Assembly (NCBI GenBank): GCA_000433635.1
Contig: HF997879.1
Location: forward strand, 1 to 7,002
Source: Ruminococcus sp. CAG:254
Lineage (GTDB): Bacteria; Bacillota; Clostridia; Oscillospirales; Ruminococcaceae
Length of the DNA: 7,002 nucleotides
Direction: 5' to 3'
The notes beneath the pieces are model-generated. The model searched no databases, had not been told where the DNA came from, and was given only the letters and a program-made list of their open reading frames with translations. A program made the translations under genes and the position numbers. Of the stretch, positions 1 through 5,541 are shown one piece after another (position 1 is the first letter of the stretch; each line of letters begins with the position of its first letter).

Positions 1-108
1 GAGCTGAGCCAGCTCGACCGCAGTTCGCCTACGGCGGAAAAACCGTTTCGGGTCTTCATGGATTTACTTTTCTTTTTTCGTTGTTTGCATTGTATTTCTG
101 CATCCCTG
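1..108. other. Unassigned edge sequence downstream of aroK
   Basis: No gene can be supported here. The plus strand has an open frame from base 1 to a TGA at 115-117 with no start inside the window, so it could be the tail of a convergent gene. Its last part is translated from a T-rich tract (about 63-79) and looks non-coding. GAGCT at 1-5 and AGCTC at 11-15 form a short inverted repeat. On the minus strand, just past aroK, CCG-AAA-CGG is followed by five T (about 38-51), a stem too short to call a terminator. The sequence left of base 1 would be needed to decide. Confidence 0.3.
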
Positions 109-639
109 TTATTTTGATTGCTGTTCCAGAAAAGCAGGACTCCACTTCTTCAAAATCCGCATCACACGGTCAGCAGATTCCTCCGGTGTTTCTCCTGCCA
201 GAACGGAATAAGTTGCATTGACTTGATACCAGCGTTCCCGGTTGTCAAATATCCGCTGCAATTCTTCCTTTGTATGGCTCTGAACAATCGGACGGTTCGG
301 GTCGTCTTTGATCCGCTCATAGCAGACTGCAAACTTCTGCTGCAAATAAACGATTACTCCGTCACACTGCCGCACAATCAATGCATTTAACGGATTGGTC
401 ATGACACCACCACCACAAGATACAATCTGTGGGGTATGTGCCAACTCTTCAACCAGCTTAGATTCCACTTTCCGGAAATATGGTTCACCCTTCTGGTCAA
501 AAATCTCCGGAATGGTCATGCCCTCTCGCTCTACAATCAAATCATCCATATCAACCAGCGGCAATTCCAACCGCTTTGCCAATGCTTTTCCAAGGGCGGT
601 TTTTCCGCAGCCCATAAATCCACATAAAAACAAGGTCAT
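109..639 (-). CDS. aroK: Shikimate kinase
   Basis: This cytoplasmic enzyme phosphorylates shikimate with ATP to shikimate 3-phosphate, the fifth step towards chorismate. The 176-residue product has the usual length and motifs: Walker A GFMGCGKT at 7-14, the VDMDD acidic motif at 29-33 (Mg/shikimate binding), FRKVE at 55-59, the CGGG shikimate-binding loop at 75-78, the lid NRP with Arg116, and NRERWY at 133-138 near the end of the fold. The open frame extends 18 codons further upstream, but the start at 639 is preferred: AAGGAGG lies 8 bases before it and the protein then begins directly with the first beta strand. It is the last gene of the leftward unit, directly after aroE, its metabolic predecessor. 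The symbol aroK rather than aroL is conventional; the sequence does not separate them. Confidence 0.95.
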   Translation of the reverse strand: MTLFLCGFMGCGKTALGKALAKRLELPLVDMDDLIVEREGMTIPEIFDQKGEPYFRKVESKLVEELAHTPQIVSCGGGVMTNPLNALIVRQCDGVIVYLQQKFAVCYERIKDDPNRPIVQSHTKEELQRIFDNRERWYQVNATYSVLAGETPEESADRVMRILKKWSPAFLEQQSK

Positions 640-646
640 TTCATAG

Positions 647-655
647 CCCTCCTTA
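647..655 (-). promoter_or_regulatory. aroK ribosome binding site overlapping the aroE stop codon
   Basis: On the minus strand TAAGGAGGG is both the aroE stop (TAA) and a near-perfect Shine-Dalgarno sequence for aroK. It fixes the aroK start at 639 and predicts that ribosomes ending aroE can reinitiate on aroK. The sequence is seen directly; the coupling is inferred. Confidence 0.85.
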
Positions 656-1486
656 GGAAAACAATCGTTGAATCTCTGCTTCCATTTCTGCAATCAATGC
701 CTGAATCTGTTCGTTGGAATAAGTATCTTCGTTCCAAATTTCATGTGCCTTGACTGCCTGCCAGACCAGCATGGCTGCTCCGCCGCAAACTGGCTTGCCC
801 ATTGCCTTTGCAGTCTGAATCAATTTTGTTTCGGTCGGGTTGTAGATGGCATCAAAAACCGCTCCGCACTGCTGCAACAGCGATTCGGTCAGCGGCATTG
901 CATCCACTTTCGGATACATTCCAACTGGTGTACTGTTCAGCACCAAGTCAAACGGTTCGTCCAGTTCGGCAGTCAGAGCATAGCGAACAGATGCTTCCGG
1001 CACGAGTTCCCGCAATTCCTCTAAAAAGGTCTTTGCCATGGGAATGTGCCGTTCCAGAATGCCAATCGTCAAATCTGCTCCATGCAGAACCGCTTCGGTT
1101 GCCATCATTCTGCCGACACCGCCGCAGCCAAGCAGCAACACTTTTCCATCCAGTGGAAACGATTCCACAGACCGCAAAAAACCATCACAATCCGTATTAT
1201 AGCCAATCAGGTTTCCACGGCGATTCACGACACAGTTCACAGACTGATACCGCTGTGCCGATTCCGCCATATCATCCAAAAACGGAATGATTTCCATCTT
1301 GTGCGGAATGGTGATGTTAAAGCCCTGCATCGCCCGTAAATCGTCAATTTGCAAGGTCAAATCCTCTGCAACCAAGTCGGTCAGCGTATAATCCGCCTTC
1401 CGACCTGCCAATGCAAACAGCCGCTCATGAATCCATGGGGACATGGAGTGCCCGAGCGGATGCCCGATCAAGGTGTAATGTTCCAT
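653..1486 (-). CDS. aroE: Shikimate dehydrogenase
   Basis: The enzyme reduces 3-dehydroshikimate to shikimate in the cytoplasm. The 277-residue protein has the standard two-domain plan. The N-terminal substrate domain shows HSMSP (13-17, two shikimate-binding serines), NITIPHK (57-63, catalytic Lys63), Asn84 in SVNCVVN, and NTD with catalytic Asp99. The Rossmann domain shows GCGGVG at 120-125, NSTPVGM at 184-190 and the C-terminal GGAAMLVWQA at 235-244 containing Gln243. Where NADP-dependent family members usually carry an Asn-Arg-Thr loop after the second Rossmann strand, this protein reads GILERH (142-147), with an acidic residue; see findings. It begins one base after the fabD stop. Its ribosome binding site (GAGGTGA, about 1496-1502) lies inside the last fabD codons, so translational coupling is likely. 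Confidence 0.95.
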   Translation of the reverse strand: MEHYTLIGHPLGHSMSPWIHERLFALAGRKADYTLTDLVAEDLTLQIDDLRAMQGFNITIPHKMEIIPFLDDMAESAQRYQSVNCVVNRRGNLIGYNTDCDGFLRSVESFPLDGKVLLLGCGGVGRMMATEAVLHGADLTIGILERHIPMAKTFLEELRELVPEASVRYALTAELDEPFDLVLNSTPVGMYPKVDAMPLTESLLQQCGAVFDAIYNPTETKLIQTAKAMGKPVCGGAAMLVWQAVKAHEIWNEDTYSNEQIQALIAEMEAEIQRLFS

Positions 1487-1487
1487 G

Positions 1488-2396
1488 TTACGCCATCACC
1501 TCTTTTAAGGTGTCCACGGATTCGCAATTCTTTGCGGTGACACCCTTTAAGGTCTTCTTTACCAGTCCGGTCAGAACTGCCTTTGGCCCAAATTCAATGA
1601 ATGTATCTGCTCCATCTGCCTGCATCTGTGCCAGTTCCTGCGTAAACCGTACCGGAGAAACAATGTGCTTTGCCAGCAGGGTCGGCATATCGCTGAAATC
1701 GGTCAGTTCTGTGCCCAGCACATTGGAATAGAACCGTACCTGCGGCTTCTGGAACGAAACACCCTGAATCGCTTCATAAAAAGCATCCGCTGCCGGCTGC
1801 ATCAACTTGGTATGGAATGCACTGGCAACTGCCAACGGAATGGCACGAGCTTTCTTTTCCTTGCAAACAGCTGCGGCTGCTTCTACTGCTGCCTTGTCGC
1901 CAGCAATAACAGTCTGCACGCTGGAGTTATAGTTTGCCGGAACAACATAGCCTTCGGTTGCTGCACAAATTTCTTCTACTTCTTCCGGCTTCAGCTTCAT
2001 AATGGCACACATTGCACCATCTGCCTGCTGTGCAGCAGCATCCATTGCTTCAGAACGAGCCTTGATGACCCGGAAACCGTCTTCCAGCGACAGCATACCA
2101 GCTGCCACCATCGCTGCATATTCGCCCAGCGAATGGCCTGCAACGGCATTAAATGTATAGCCCTGTTCCCTTGCTGCTCCCAAGCAGCAGAGAGAAGTTG
2201 CCATGATTGCCGGCTGTGCGTAAATCGTACGGGAGAGGGTTTCTGATTCGCTGTTCTGAATGATTTCCTTCAAGTCAAATCCCAGTATGGAAGAGGCGGT
2301 GTCATAAATCACTGCCAGTGCCGGATGTGCTGCCAGCAAGTCCAAACCCATGCCCGGATATTGAGAACCCTGTCCGGAAAAAAGAGAAACGGTCAT
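1488..2396 (-). CDS. fabD: Malonyl-CoA:ACP transacylase
   Basis: FabD moves malonyl from CoA to acyl carrier protein, supplying the extender unit for FabH and FabF. The 302-residue protein matches the family length (about 310). It has GQGSQ at 8-12 (oxyanion Gln9), the nucleophile motif GHSLGEYAA with Ser89, Arg114 for the malonyl carboxylate, catalytic His195 in SAFHTKLM, and the C-terminal GPKAVLTGLVKK at 270-281. The frame is open for 32 more codons, but that extension is Phe/Val-rich, unlike the family, and falls in the divergent regulatory region. The chosen start makes the protein begin at the conserved first strand, 11 bases after AAAGGA. An in-frame ATG at 2406-2408 overlaps that site and would add four residues. 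Here fabD heads a leftward unit with aroE and aroK instead of sitting between fabK and fabG. Confidence 0.94.
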   Translation of the reverse strand: MTVSLFSGQGSQYPGMGLDLLAAHPALAVIYDTASSILGFDLKEIIQNSESETLSRTIYAQPAIMATSLCCLGAAREQGYTFNAVAGHSLGEYAAMVAAGMLSLEDGFRVIKARSEAMDAAAQQADGAMCAIMKLKPEEVEEICAATEGYVVPANYNSSVQTVIAGDKAAVEAAAAVCKEKKARAIPLAVASAFHTKLMQPAADAFYEAIQGVSFQKPQVRFYSNVLGTELTDFSDMPTLLAKHIVSPVRFTQELAQMQADGADTFIEFGPKAVLTGLVKKTLKGVTAKNCESVDTLKEVMA

Positions 2397-2405
2397 AATG
2401 ATAAA

Positions 2406-2413
2406 CATCCTTT
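2406..2413 (-). promoter_or_regulatory. fabD ribosome binding site with embedded ATG
   Basis: On the minus strand AAAGGATG supplies the Shine-Dalgarno core for the fabD start at 2396 (spacing 11, slightly long). It also contains an ATG in frame with fabD, 12 bases upstream, which is too close to the site to be a good start itself. The same arrangement recurs at fabG. Confidence 0.6.
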
Positions 2414-2433
2414 CGTTGTGAATTTCGGGAAAA

Positions 2434-2490
2434 GGAACAAAATGCACAAAAACAAACCGCACATTTTGTGCAAAAAATAGGATTTGTTCC
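2434..2490. repeat. Nested inverted repeats in the fabD leader
   Basis: The outer arms GGAACAAA (2434-2441) and TTTGTTCC (2483-2490) match perfectly over 8 bases. Inside them TGCACAAAA (2443-2451) and TTTTGTGCA (2464-2472) match perfectly over 9. A tighter palindrome GCACA-TTT-TGTGC (2459-2471) shares its right arm with the inner pair, so the local and long stems cannot form together. Lying 38-94 bases upstream of fabD, the block could be a protein-binding site or, if transcribed, a leader stem-loop with two exclusive folds. It resembles neither the FapR nor the FabT consensus as I know them. The repeats are read directly; any function is inferred. Confidence 0.6.
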
Positions 2491-2519
2491 AAAGCGACAG
2501 AAAATCACTGCTTTCCGCA

Positions 2520-2548
2520 TTGCAAAATGTGCCGAAATCCTTTATAAT
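2520..2548 (+). promoter_or_regulatory. Sigma-A-type promoter for fabH-fabK-fabG-fabF-accB
   Basis: TTGCAA at 2520-2525 and a consensus TATAAT at 2543-2548 are separated by 17 bases, the optimal spacing for the housekeeping sigma factor. Transcription should start near 2555, giving a leader of roughly 100 bases before fabH. The sequence CAAAATGTGC at 2523-2532 overlaps the -35 edge and is repeated inverted at 2459-2468, so it is a possible operator. I found no comparably good promoter on the minus strand for fabD. Confidence 0.8.
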
Positions 2549-2573
2549 ATAAAATGTATGAATCTGTGCGGCG

Positions 2574-2588
2574 GACTGTTTCACAGTC
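2574..2588 (+). repeat. Palindrome in the fabH leader
   Basis: GACTGT-TTC-ACAGTC is a perfect 6-base inverted repeat with a 3-base centre, between the predicted fabH transcription start and its ribosome binding site. It could be an RNA hairpin or an operator. It is not followed by a T run, so it is not an intrinsic terminator. A palindrome of identical geometry lies just before fabF. Confidence 0.5.
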
Positions 2589-2651
2589 ATCCATGCTCCT
2601 ATCATACCACAAATTTTCACTTGAAACAATAGGAACGGAGGATTTTTTTGC

Positions 2652-3662
2652 ATGGGCATTCACATTTTAGGCACTGGCAGCTATACACCGCCCTGCACGC
2701 TGACCAATGCGGATCTGTCAGAAATGGTGGAAACCAACGATGAATGGATTCGGACAAGAACTGGTATCAGCGTCCGGCACGTTTCCGATGGCGAACCGAC
2801 ATGGTACATGGGGGTACAGGCTGCACAGCAGGCAATCGCAACCGCTGGCATCGACCCAGCAGACATCGGGCTGATTATTGATACCACCATCACAGGCGAA
2901 TTTTGTACGCCTTCGATGTCCTGTATCATTCAACGGGAAACGAAAGCCGTCAATGCAGCTTGCTTTGACCTGAACGCTGCCTGCTCTGGCTTTGTTTATG
3001 CAATGGACACAGCACACCGGTTTTTAATGACCGACCCTCATATGAAATATGCATTGGTGGTTGCCAATGAAAGCTTATCCAAAATTACCAACTACAGCGA
3101 CCGTTCTTCCTGCATTCTGTTCGGAGATGGTGCAGCCGCTGCAATCATTGAATATGCTCCGGATGCCCTGTATACCAGTCATCTGGGTGCAGATGGAACG
3201 GGGGCAAAATATCTCTATGCACACAGTGCACTGCCACGCTCCCCGTTCGTAAAGGCAAAACGGGAAGTAGAATGCGGCGACCCGGATATGCAGCTTGCTC
3301 CACAGGGATGGGAATACACCATGTTGCAGGACGGCAGAGAAGTTTACCGCTTTGCAACACACGCCCTCGAAAAGGCAGCTCGTCTGGCAGCGGAAAAAAT
3401 CGGTTTCGACCTGAACGACTTGGACAAGGTCGTTCCGCATCAAGCAAATATGCGAATCATCGAAACTGCAATGAAATATCTGAAACAGCCAATGGAAAAG
3501 GTCATTGTCAACATTGAACACCACGGCAATACTTCCAGTGCATCCATTCCAATTGCATTGGATGAAGGCATTCGGGAAGGAAAAATCCAGAGAGGCGACA
3601 AGGTTTGTCTGGTTGGATTTGGGGCTGGCTTGACCTACGCAGCCATCATCATGGAATATTGA
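2652..3662 (+). CDS. fabH: 3-oxoacyl-ACP synthase III (initiating condensing enzyme)
   Basis: FabH starts fatty acid chains by condensing an acyl-CoA primer with malonyl-ACP. The Cys-His-Asn triad is visible: Cys111 in DLNAACSGF, His263 in VPHQANMRI and Asn293 in HGNTSSASIP. Also present are EWIRTRTGI at 31-39 (CoA-binding Trp/Arg), the FGDG loop at 157-160, GREVYRFATHAL (228-239), and the C-terminal GFGAGLTY at 322-329. At 336 residues it is somewhat longer than the 310-325 typical of the family. The extra length appears to lie around residues 185-225, before GREVYRF. Substrate choice (acetyl versus branched primers) cannot be read from this. GGAGGA lies 9 bases before the start, which is well supported. 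It is the first gene of the rightward unit, under the promoter at 2520-2548, and is divergent from fabD. Confidence 0.96.
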   Translation: MGIHILGTGSYTPPCTLTNADLSEMVETNDEWIRTRTGISVRHVSDGEPTWYMGVQAAQQAIATAGIDPADIGLIIDTTITGEFCTPSMSCIIQRETKAVNAACFDLNAACSGFVYAMDTAHRFLMTDPHMKYALVVANESLSKITNYSDRSSCILFGDGAAAAIIEYAPDALYTSHLGADGTGAKYLYAHSALPRSPFVKAKREVECGDPDMQLAPQGWEYTMLQDGREVYRFATHALEKAARLAAEKIGFDLNDLDKVVPHQANMRIIETAMKYLKQPMEKVIVNIEHHGNTSSASIPIALDEGIREGKIQRGDKVCLVGFGAGLTYAAIIMEY

Positions 3663-3694
3663 TCCATGTCTGAAATCAGAAAGGAATCGTTTAG

Positions 3695-4621
3695 ATGAAA
3701 ACAAAAATTACAGAACTGTTCGGATGCAAATATCCGATTTTCCAGGGCGGTATGGCTTGGATTGCAGAGAGCACCCTCGCTTCTGCTGTCACCAATGCCG
3801 GCGGTGTCGGCATCATTGCCGGCGGCAGTGCCCCGATTGATTACCTCAGAGAACAAATTTGCATCTGCAAGGAAAAAGTCGGCGACAAGCCGTTTGGCGT
3901 GAACATCATGCTGATGAGCCCGAATGCCGAAGATTTAGCACAGCTGGTCATTGACGAAAAAGTACCGATGATCACTACAGGTGCTGGCAATCCAGGCAAA
4001 TATATGGCAGCTTGGAAAGAAGCTGGCATTAAGGTCGTTCCGGTTGTTCCGTCTGTTGCTCTCGCAAGAAGAATGGAACGCTCCGGTGCAGATGCCATCA
4101 TTGCAGAGGGCATGGAATCCGGCGGCCATATCGGTCAGAATACGACGATGTGCTTAGTTCCGCAGGTTGTAGATGCCGTTTCCGTTCCGGTCATCGCTGC
4201 CGGCGGTATCGCTGACGGCAGAGGTATTGCTGCTGCATTCATGCTCGGTGCAGAGGGCGTTCAGATGGGAACTCGTTTCCTCGCAACGACCGAATGCCAG
4301 ATTCACGAAAACTATAAGAATTTAGTCCTGAAAGCAAAGGACACCGACAACGCTGTAACCGGTGTCTTCTCCGGCAGCCCGTGCCGTGGTGTAAAAACCA
4401 AGTTTACCAAGAAGCTGCTCGAACTCGAAAAGAAAGCTGCTCCGCCGGAGGACTTTGAAGCCCTCACCGTTGGCTCACTGCGAAAGGCAGTTGTGGACGG
4501 CAACGTCGAAGAAGGCTCGTTCCTGTGCGGTCTGATTGCCGGCATGGTACACGATGTGAAGCCGTGTGCAGAAGTGATTCAGGAAATGATGGGACAGGCT
4601 GAAACGCTGCTCAACCGATAA
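3695..4621 (+). CDS. fabK: Enoyl-ACP reductase II (flavin-dependent)
   Basis: FabK reduces trans-2-enoyl-ACP to acyl-ACP with NAD(P)H through bound FMN, the last step of each elongation round. The 308-residue TIM-barrel protein shows the FabK/nitronate monooxygenase pattern: PIFQGGMAWI near the N-terminus (14-23), GGVGIIAGG (36-44), ITTGAGNP (93-100), ESGGHIG with His145 (equivalent to the conserved FabK active-site histidine), AAGGIADGRGIAAA (168-181) and GVQMGTRFL (188-196), the latter two forming the FMN phosphate site. Nitronate monooxygenase is the alternative on sequence alone, but its place between fabH and fabG makes FabK the clear call. AAGGA is 9 bases before the start. It follows fabH by 32 bases, in which TCTGA-AA-TCAGA (3669-3680) is a small inverted repeat abutting the ribosome binding site. 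FabK enzymes are intrinsically insensitive to triclosan. Confidence 0.95.
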   Translation: MKTKITELFGCKYPIFQGGMAWIAESTLASAVTNAGGVGIIAGGSAPIDYLREQICICKEKVGDKPFGVNIMLMSPNAEDLAQLVIDEKVPMITTGAGNPGKYMAAWKEAGIKVVPVVPSVALARRMERSGADAIIAEGMESGGHIGQNTTMCLVPQVVDAVSVPVIAAGGIADGRGIAAAFMLGAEGVQMGTRFLATTECQIHENYKNLVLKAKDTDNAVTGVFSGSPCRGVKTKFTKKLLELEKKAAPPEDFEALTVGSLRKAVVDGNVEEGSFLCGLIAGMVHDVKPCAEVIQEMMGQAETLLNR

Positions 4622-4634
4622 ACACGAAACACAG

Positions 4635-4642
4635 AAAGGATG
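4635..4642 (+). promoter_or_regulatory. fabG ribosome binding site with embedded ATG
   Basis: AAAGGATG contains both the Shine-Dalgarno core and an ATG at 4640 in frame with fabG. The ATG overlaps the site, so initiation there would be poor. The ATG at 4652, 11 bases past the site, is preferred and gives the usual FabG N-terminus. The spacing and layout are the same as at fabD. Confidence 0.6.
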
Positions 4643-4651
4643 GTTTCTCCT

Positions 4652-5392
4652 ATGGCAACCGCATTGATTACCGGTGCATCTCAGGGCATCGGTGCTTGTA
4701 TCGCAGAACGTCTTGCAAAAGACGGTTACAATATCGCTATCAATCACTATCCAAGCGATGGGGATAAGGCAAACGCTGAAAAAGTCGCTGAAACTTGCCG
4801 TTCTTACGGTGTAGAAGTGGCTCTGTTTCCGGCGAATGTTGCAGATTATGCACAGTGTGAAGAAATGGTCAAGGCTGTTAAGAAGCAATTCGGCGGCATT
4901 GACGCTCTGGTCAACAACGCTGGTATTACCAAGGACGGCTTGCTGCTCCGGATGTCCGAAGAACAGTATGATGCTGTCATCGCTGTCAACCAGAAGAGTG
5001 TATTCAACATGATGAAGCTGGTTGGTGCTGTGATGCTCCGCCAGAAACATGGCAGAATCGTCAGCCTGGCATCCGTTGCCGGTCTGTATGGCAATCCGGG
5101 ACAGATGAATTATTCTGCTTCCAAGGCTGCCATCATCGGCATGACAAAGACCGCTGCGAAGGAACTCGGTTCGAGAGGCATCACCGTCAACGCTGTCGCT
5201 CCGGGCTTTATCAAGACCCCGATGACAGACGCTCTCACCGATGAACAGCGGGATAAAATGCTGGGACTGGTTGCAATGGGTCGTTACGGTCAGCCGGAAG
5301 AAATCGCAAGCGTGGTTTCGTTCCTCTGCTCGGACGATGCTAGCTATGTCACCGGTCAGGTCATTGAAATCTCCGGCGGCTTGATGATGTAA
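4652..5392 (+). CDS. fabG: 3-oxoacyl-ACP reductase
   Basis: FabG reduces 3-oxoacyl-ACP to 3-hydroxyacyl-ACP using NADPH. It is a classical short-chain dehydrogenase of 246 residues, the normal FabG length. The Rossmann glycine motif TGASQGIG is at 7-14, NNAG at 88-91, catalytic Asn113, Ser141 in LASVAG, and the YxxxK pair Tyr154/Lys158 in NYSASKAA. PGFIKTPMT (184-192) follows, and the C-terminus ends in VIEISGGLMM as FabG proteins do. Other short-chain dehydrogenases share these motifs, but the position between fabK and fabF makes the assignment firm. An in-frame ATG at 4640 would add MVSP; it overlaps the ribosome binding site, so 4652 was chosen. The gap to fabK is 30 bases. The gap to fabF is 149 bases and structured. 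Confidence 0.95.
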   Translation: MATALITGASQGIGACIAERLAKDGYNIAINHYPSDGDKANAEKVAETCRSYGVEVALFPANVADYAQCEEMVKAVKKQFGGIDALVNNAGITKDGLLLRMSEEQYDAVIAVNQKSVFNMMKLVGAVMLRQKHGRIVSLASVAGLYGNPGQMNYSASKAAIIGMTKTAAKELGSRGITVNAVAPGFIKTPMTDALTDEQRDKMLGLVAMGRYGQPEEIASVVSFLCSDDASYVTGQVIEISGGLMM

Positions 5393-5441
5393 CCCATCAT
5401 TCCACAAGCATTGTACAAAACGCTTTCAACAGGATGTTTGT

Positions 5442-5475
5442 GAACCGCTTGCCGGAACTCCTCCGGCAGGCGTTC
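5442..5475 (+). repeat. Strong stem-loop between fabG and fabF
   Basis: GAACCGCTTGCCGGA (5442-5456) pairs with TCCGGCAGGCGTTC (5462-5475) through 14 base pairs with one bulged C and one G-T (G-U in RNA) pair. The loop is ACTCC. The bases that follow (TCATTCCACC) are not a T run, so a full intrinsic terminator is unlikely. An RNA processing or stability element, or partial attenuation before fabF-accB, would fit. The pairing is read from the sequence; the role is inferred. Confidence 0.65.
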
Positions 5476-5510
5476 TCATTCCACCAATACCATCACCATC
5501 ATCATAATTT

Positions 5511-5525
5511 GACAGCATCGCTGTC
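5511..5525 (+). repeat. Palindrome just upstream of the fabF ribosome binding site
   Basis: GACAGC-ATC-GCTGTC is a perfect 6-base inverted repeat with a 3-base centre, ending about 4 bases before the fabF Shine-Dalgarno sequence. In RNA it would form a small hairpin abutting the site. It matches the geometry of the palindrome at 2574-2588. A TTGACA at 5509-5514 overlaps it, but no -10 element follows at a suitable distance. Confidence 0.45.
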
Positions 5526-5541
5526 GAAGAAAGGATTTTTT

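Noticed and set aside
38..51. Intrinsic terminator after aroK on the minus strand
   Set aside because: The stem is only three base pairs before the T run, too weak to support.
640..693. 18-residue N-terminal extension of AroK
   Set aside because: It would overlap the end of aroE, and the AAGGAGG site points to the start at 639, which gives the family's usual first strand.
2397..2492. 32-residue N-terminal extension of FabD
   Set aside because: It spans the inverted repeats of the divergent leader, has a Phe/Val-rich composition unlike the family, and the conserved N-terminus begins exactly at the ATG at 2396.
2470..2520. Minus-strand promoter for fabD
   Set aside because: The best -10-like hexamer (TATTTT, about 2473-2478) has no matching -35 at the proper distance, so no site was called although one must exist.
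2393..2659. Small ORFs on the minus strand across the intergenic region
   Set aside because: They overlap the promoter and leader, show no recognisable domain, and lack convincing ribosome binding sites.
3075..3704. Long antisense ORFs over fabH, fabK/fabG and fabF (up to about 320 codons)
   Set aside because: They mirror strongly conserved genes, are rich in Cys, His and Phe as shadow frames are, and show no domain pattern.
5509..5537. Internal promoter with a perfect TTGACA before fabF
   Set aside because: No acceptable -10 hexamer lies 16-18 bases downstream; the expected position reads AGGATT next to the ribosome binding site.
5434..5541. N-terminal extension of FabF including a run of five histidines
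   Set aside because: The extension is translated from an intergenic stem-loop and a CAT/CAC tract, lacks a usable ribosome binding site, and is absent from FabF family proteins; the start at 5542 has a good Shine-Dalgarno sequence.
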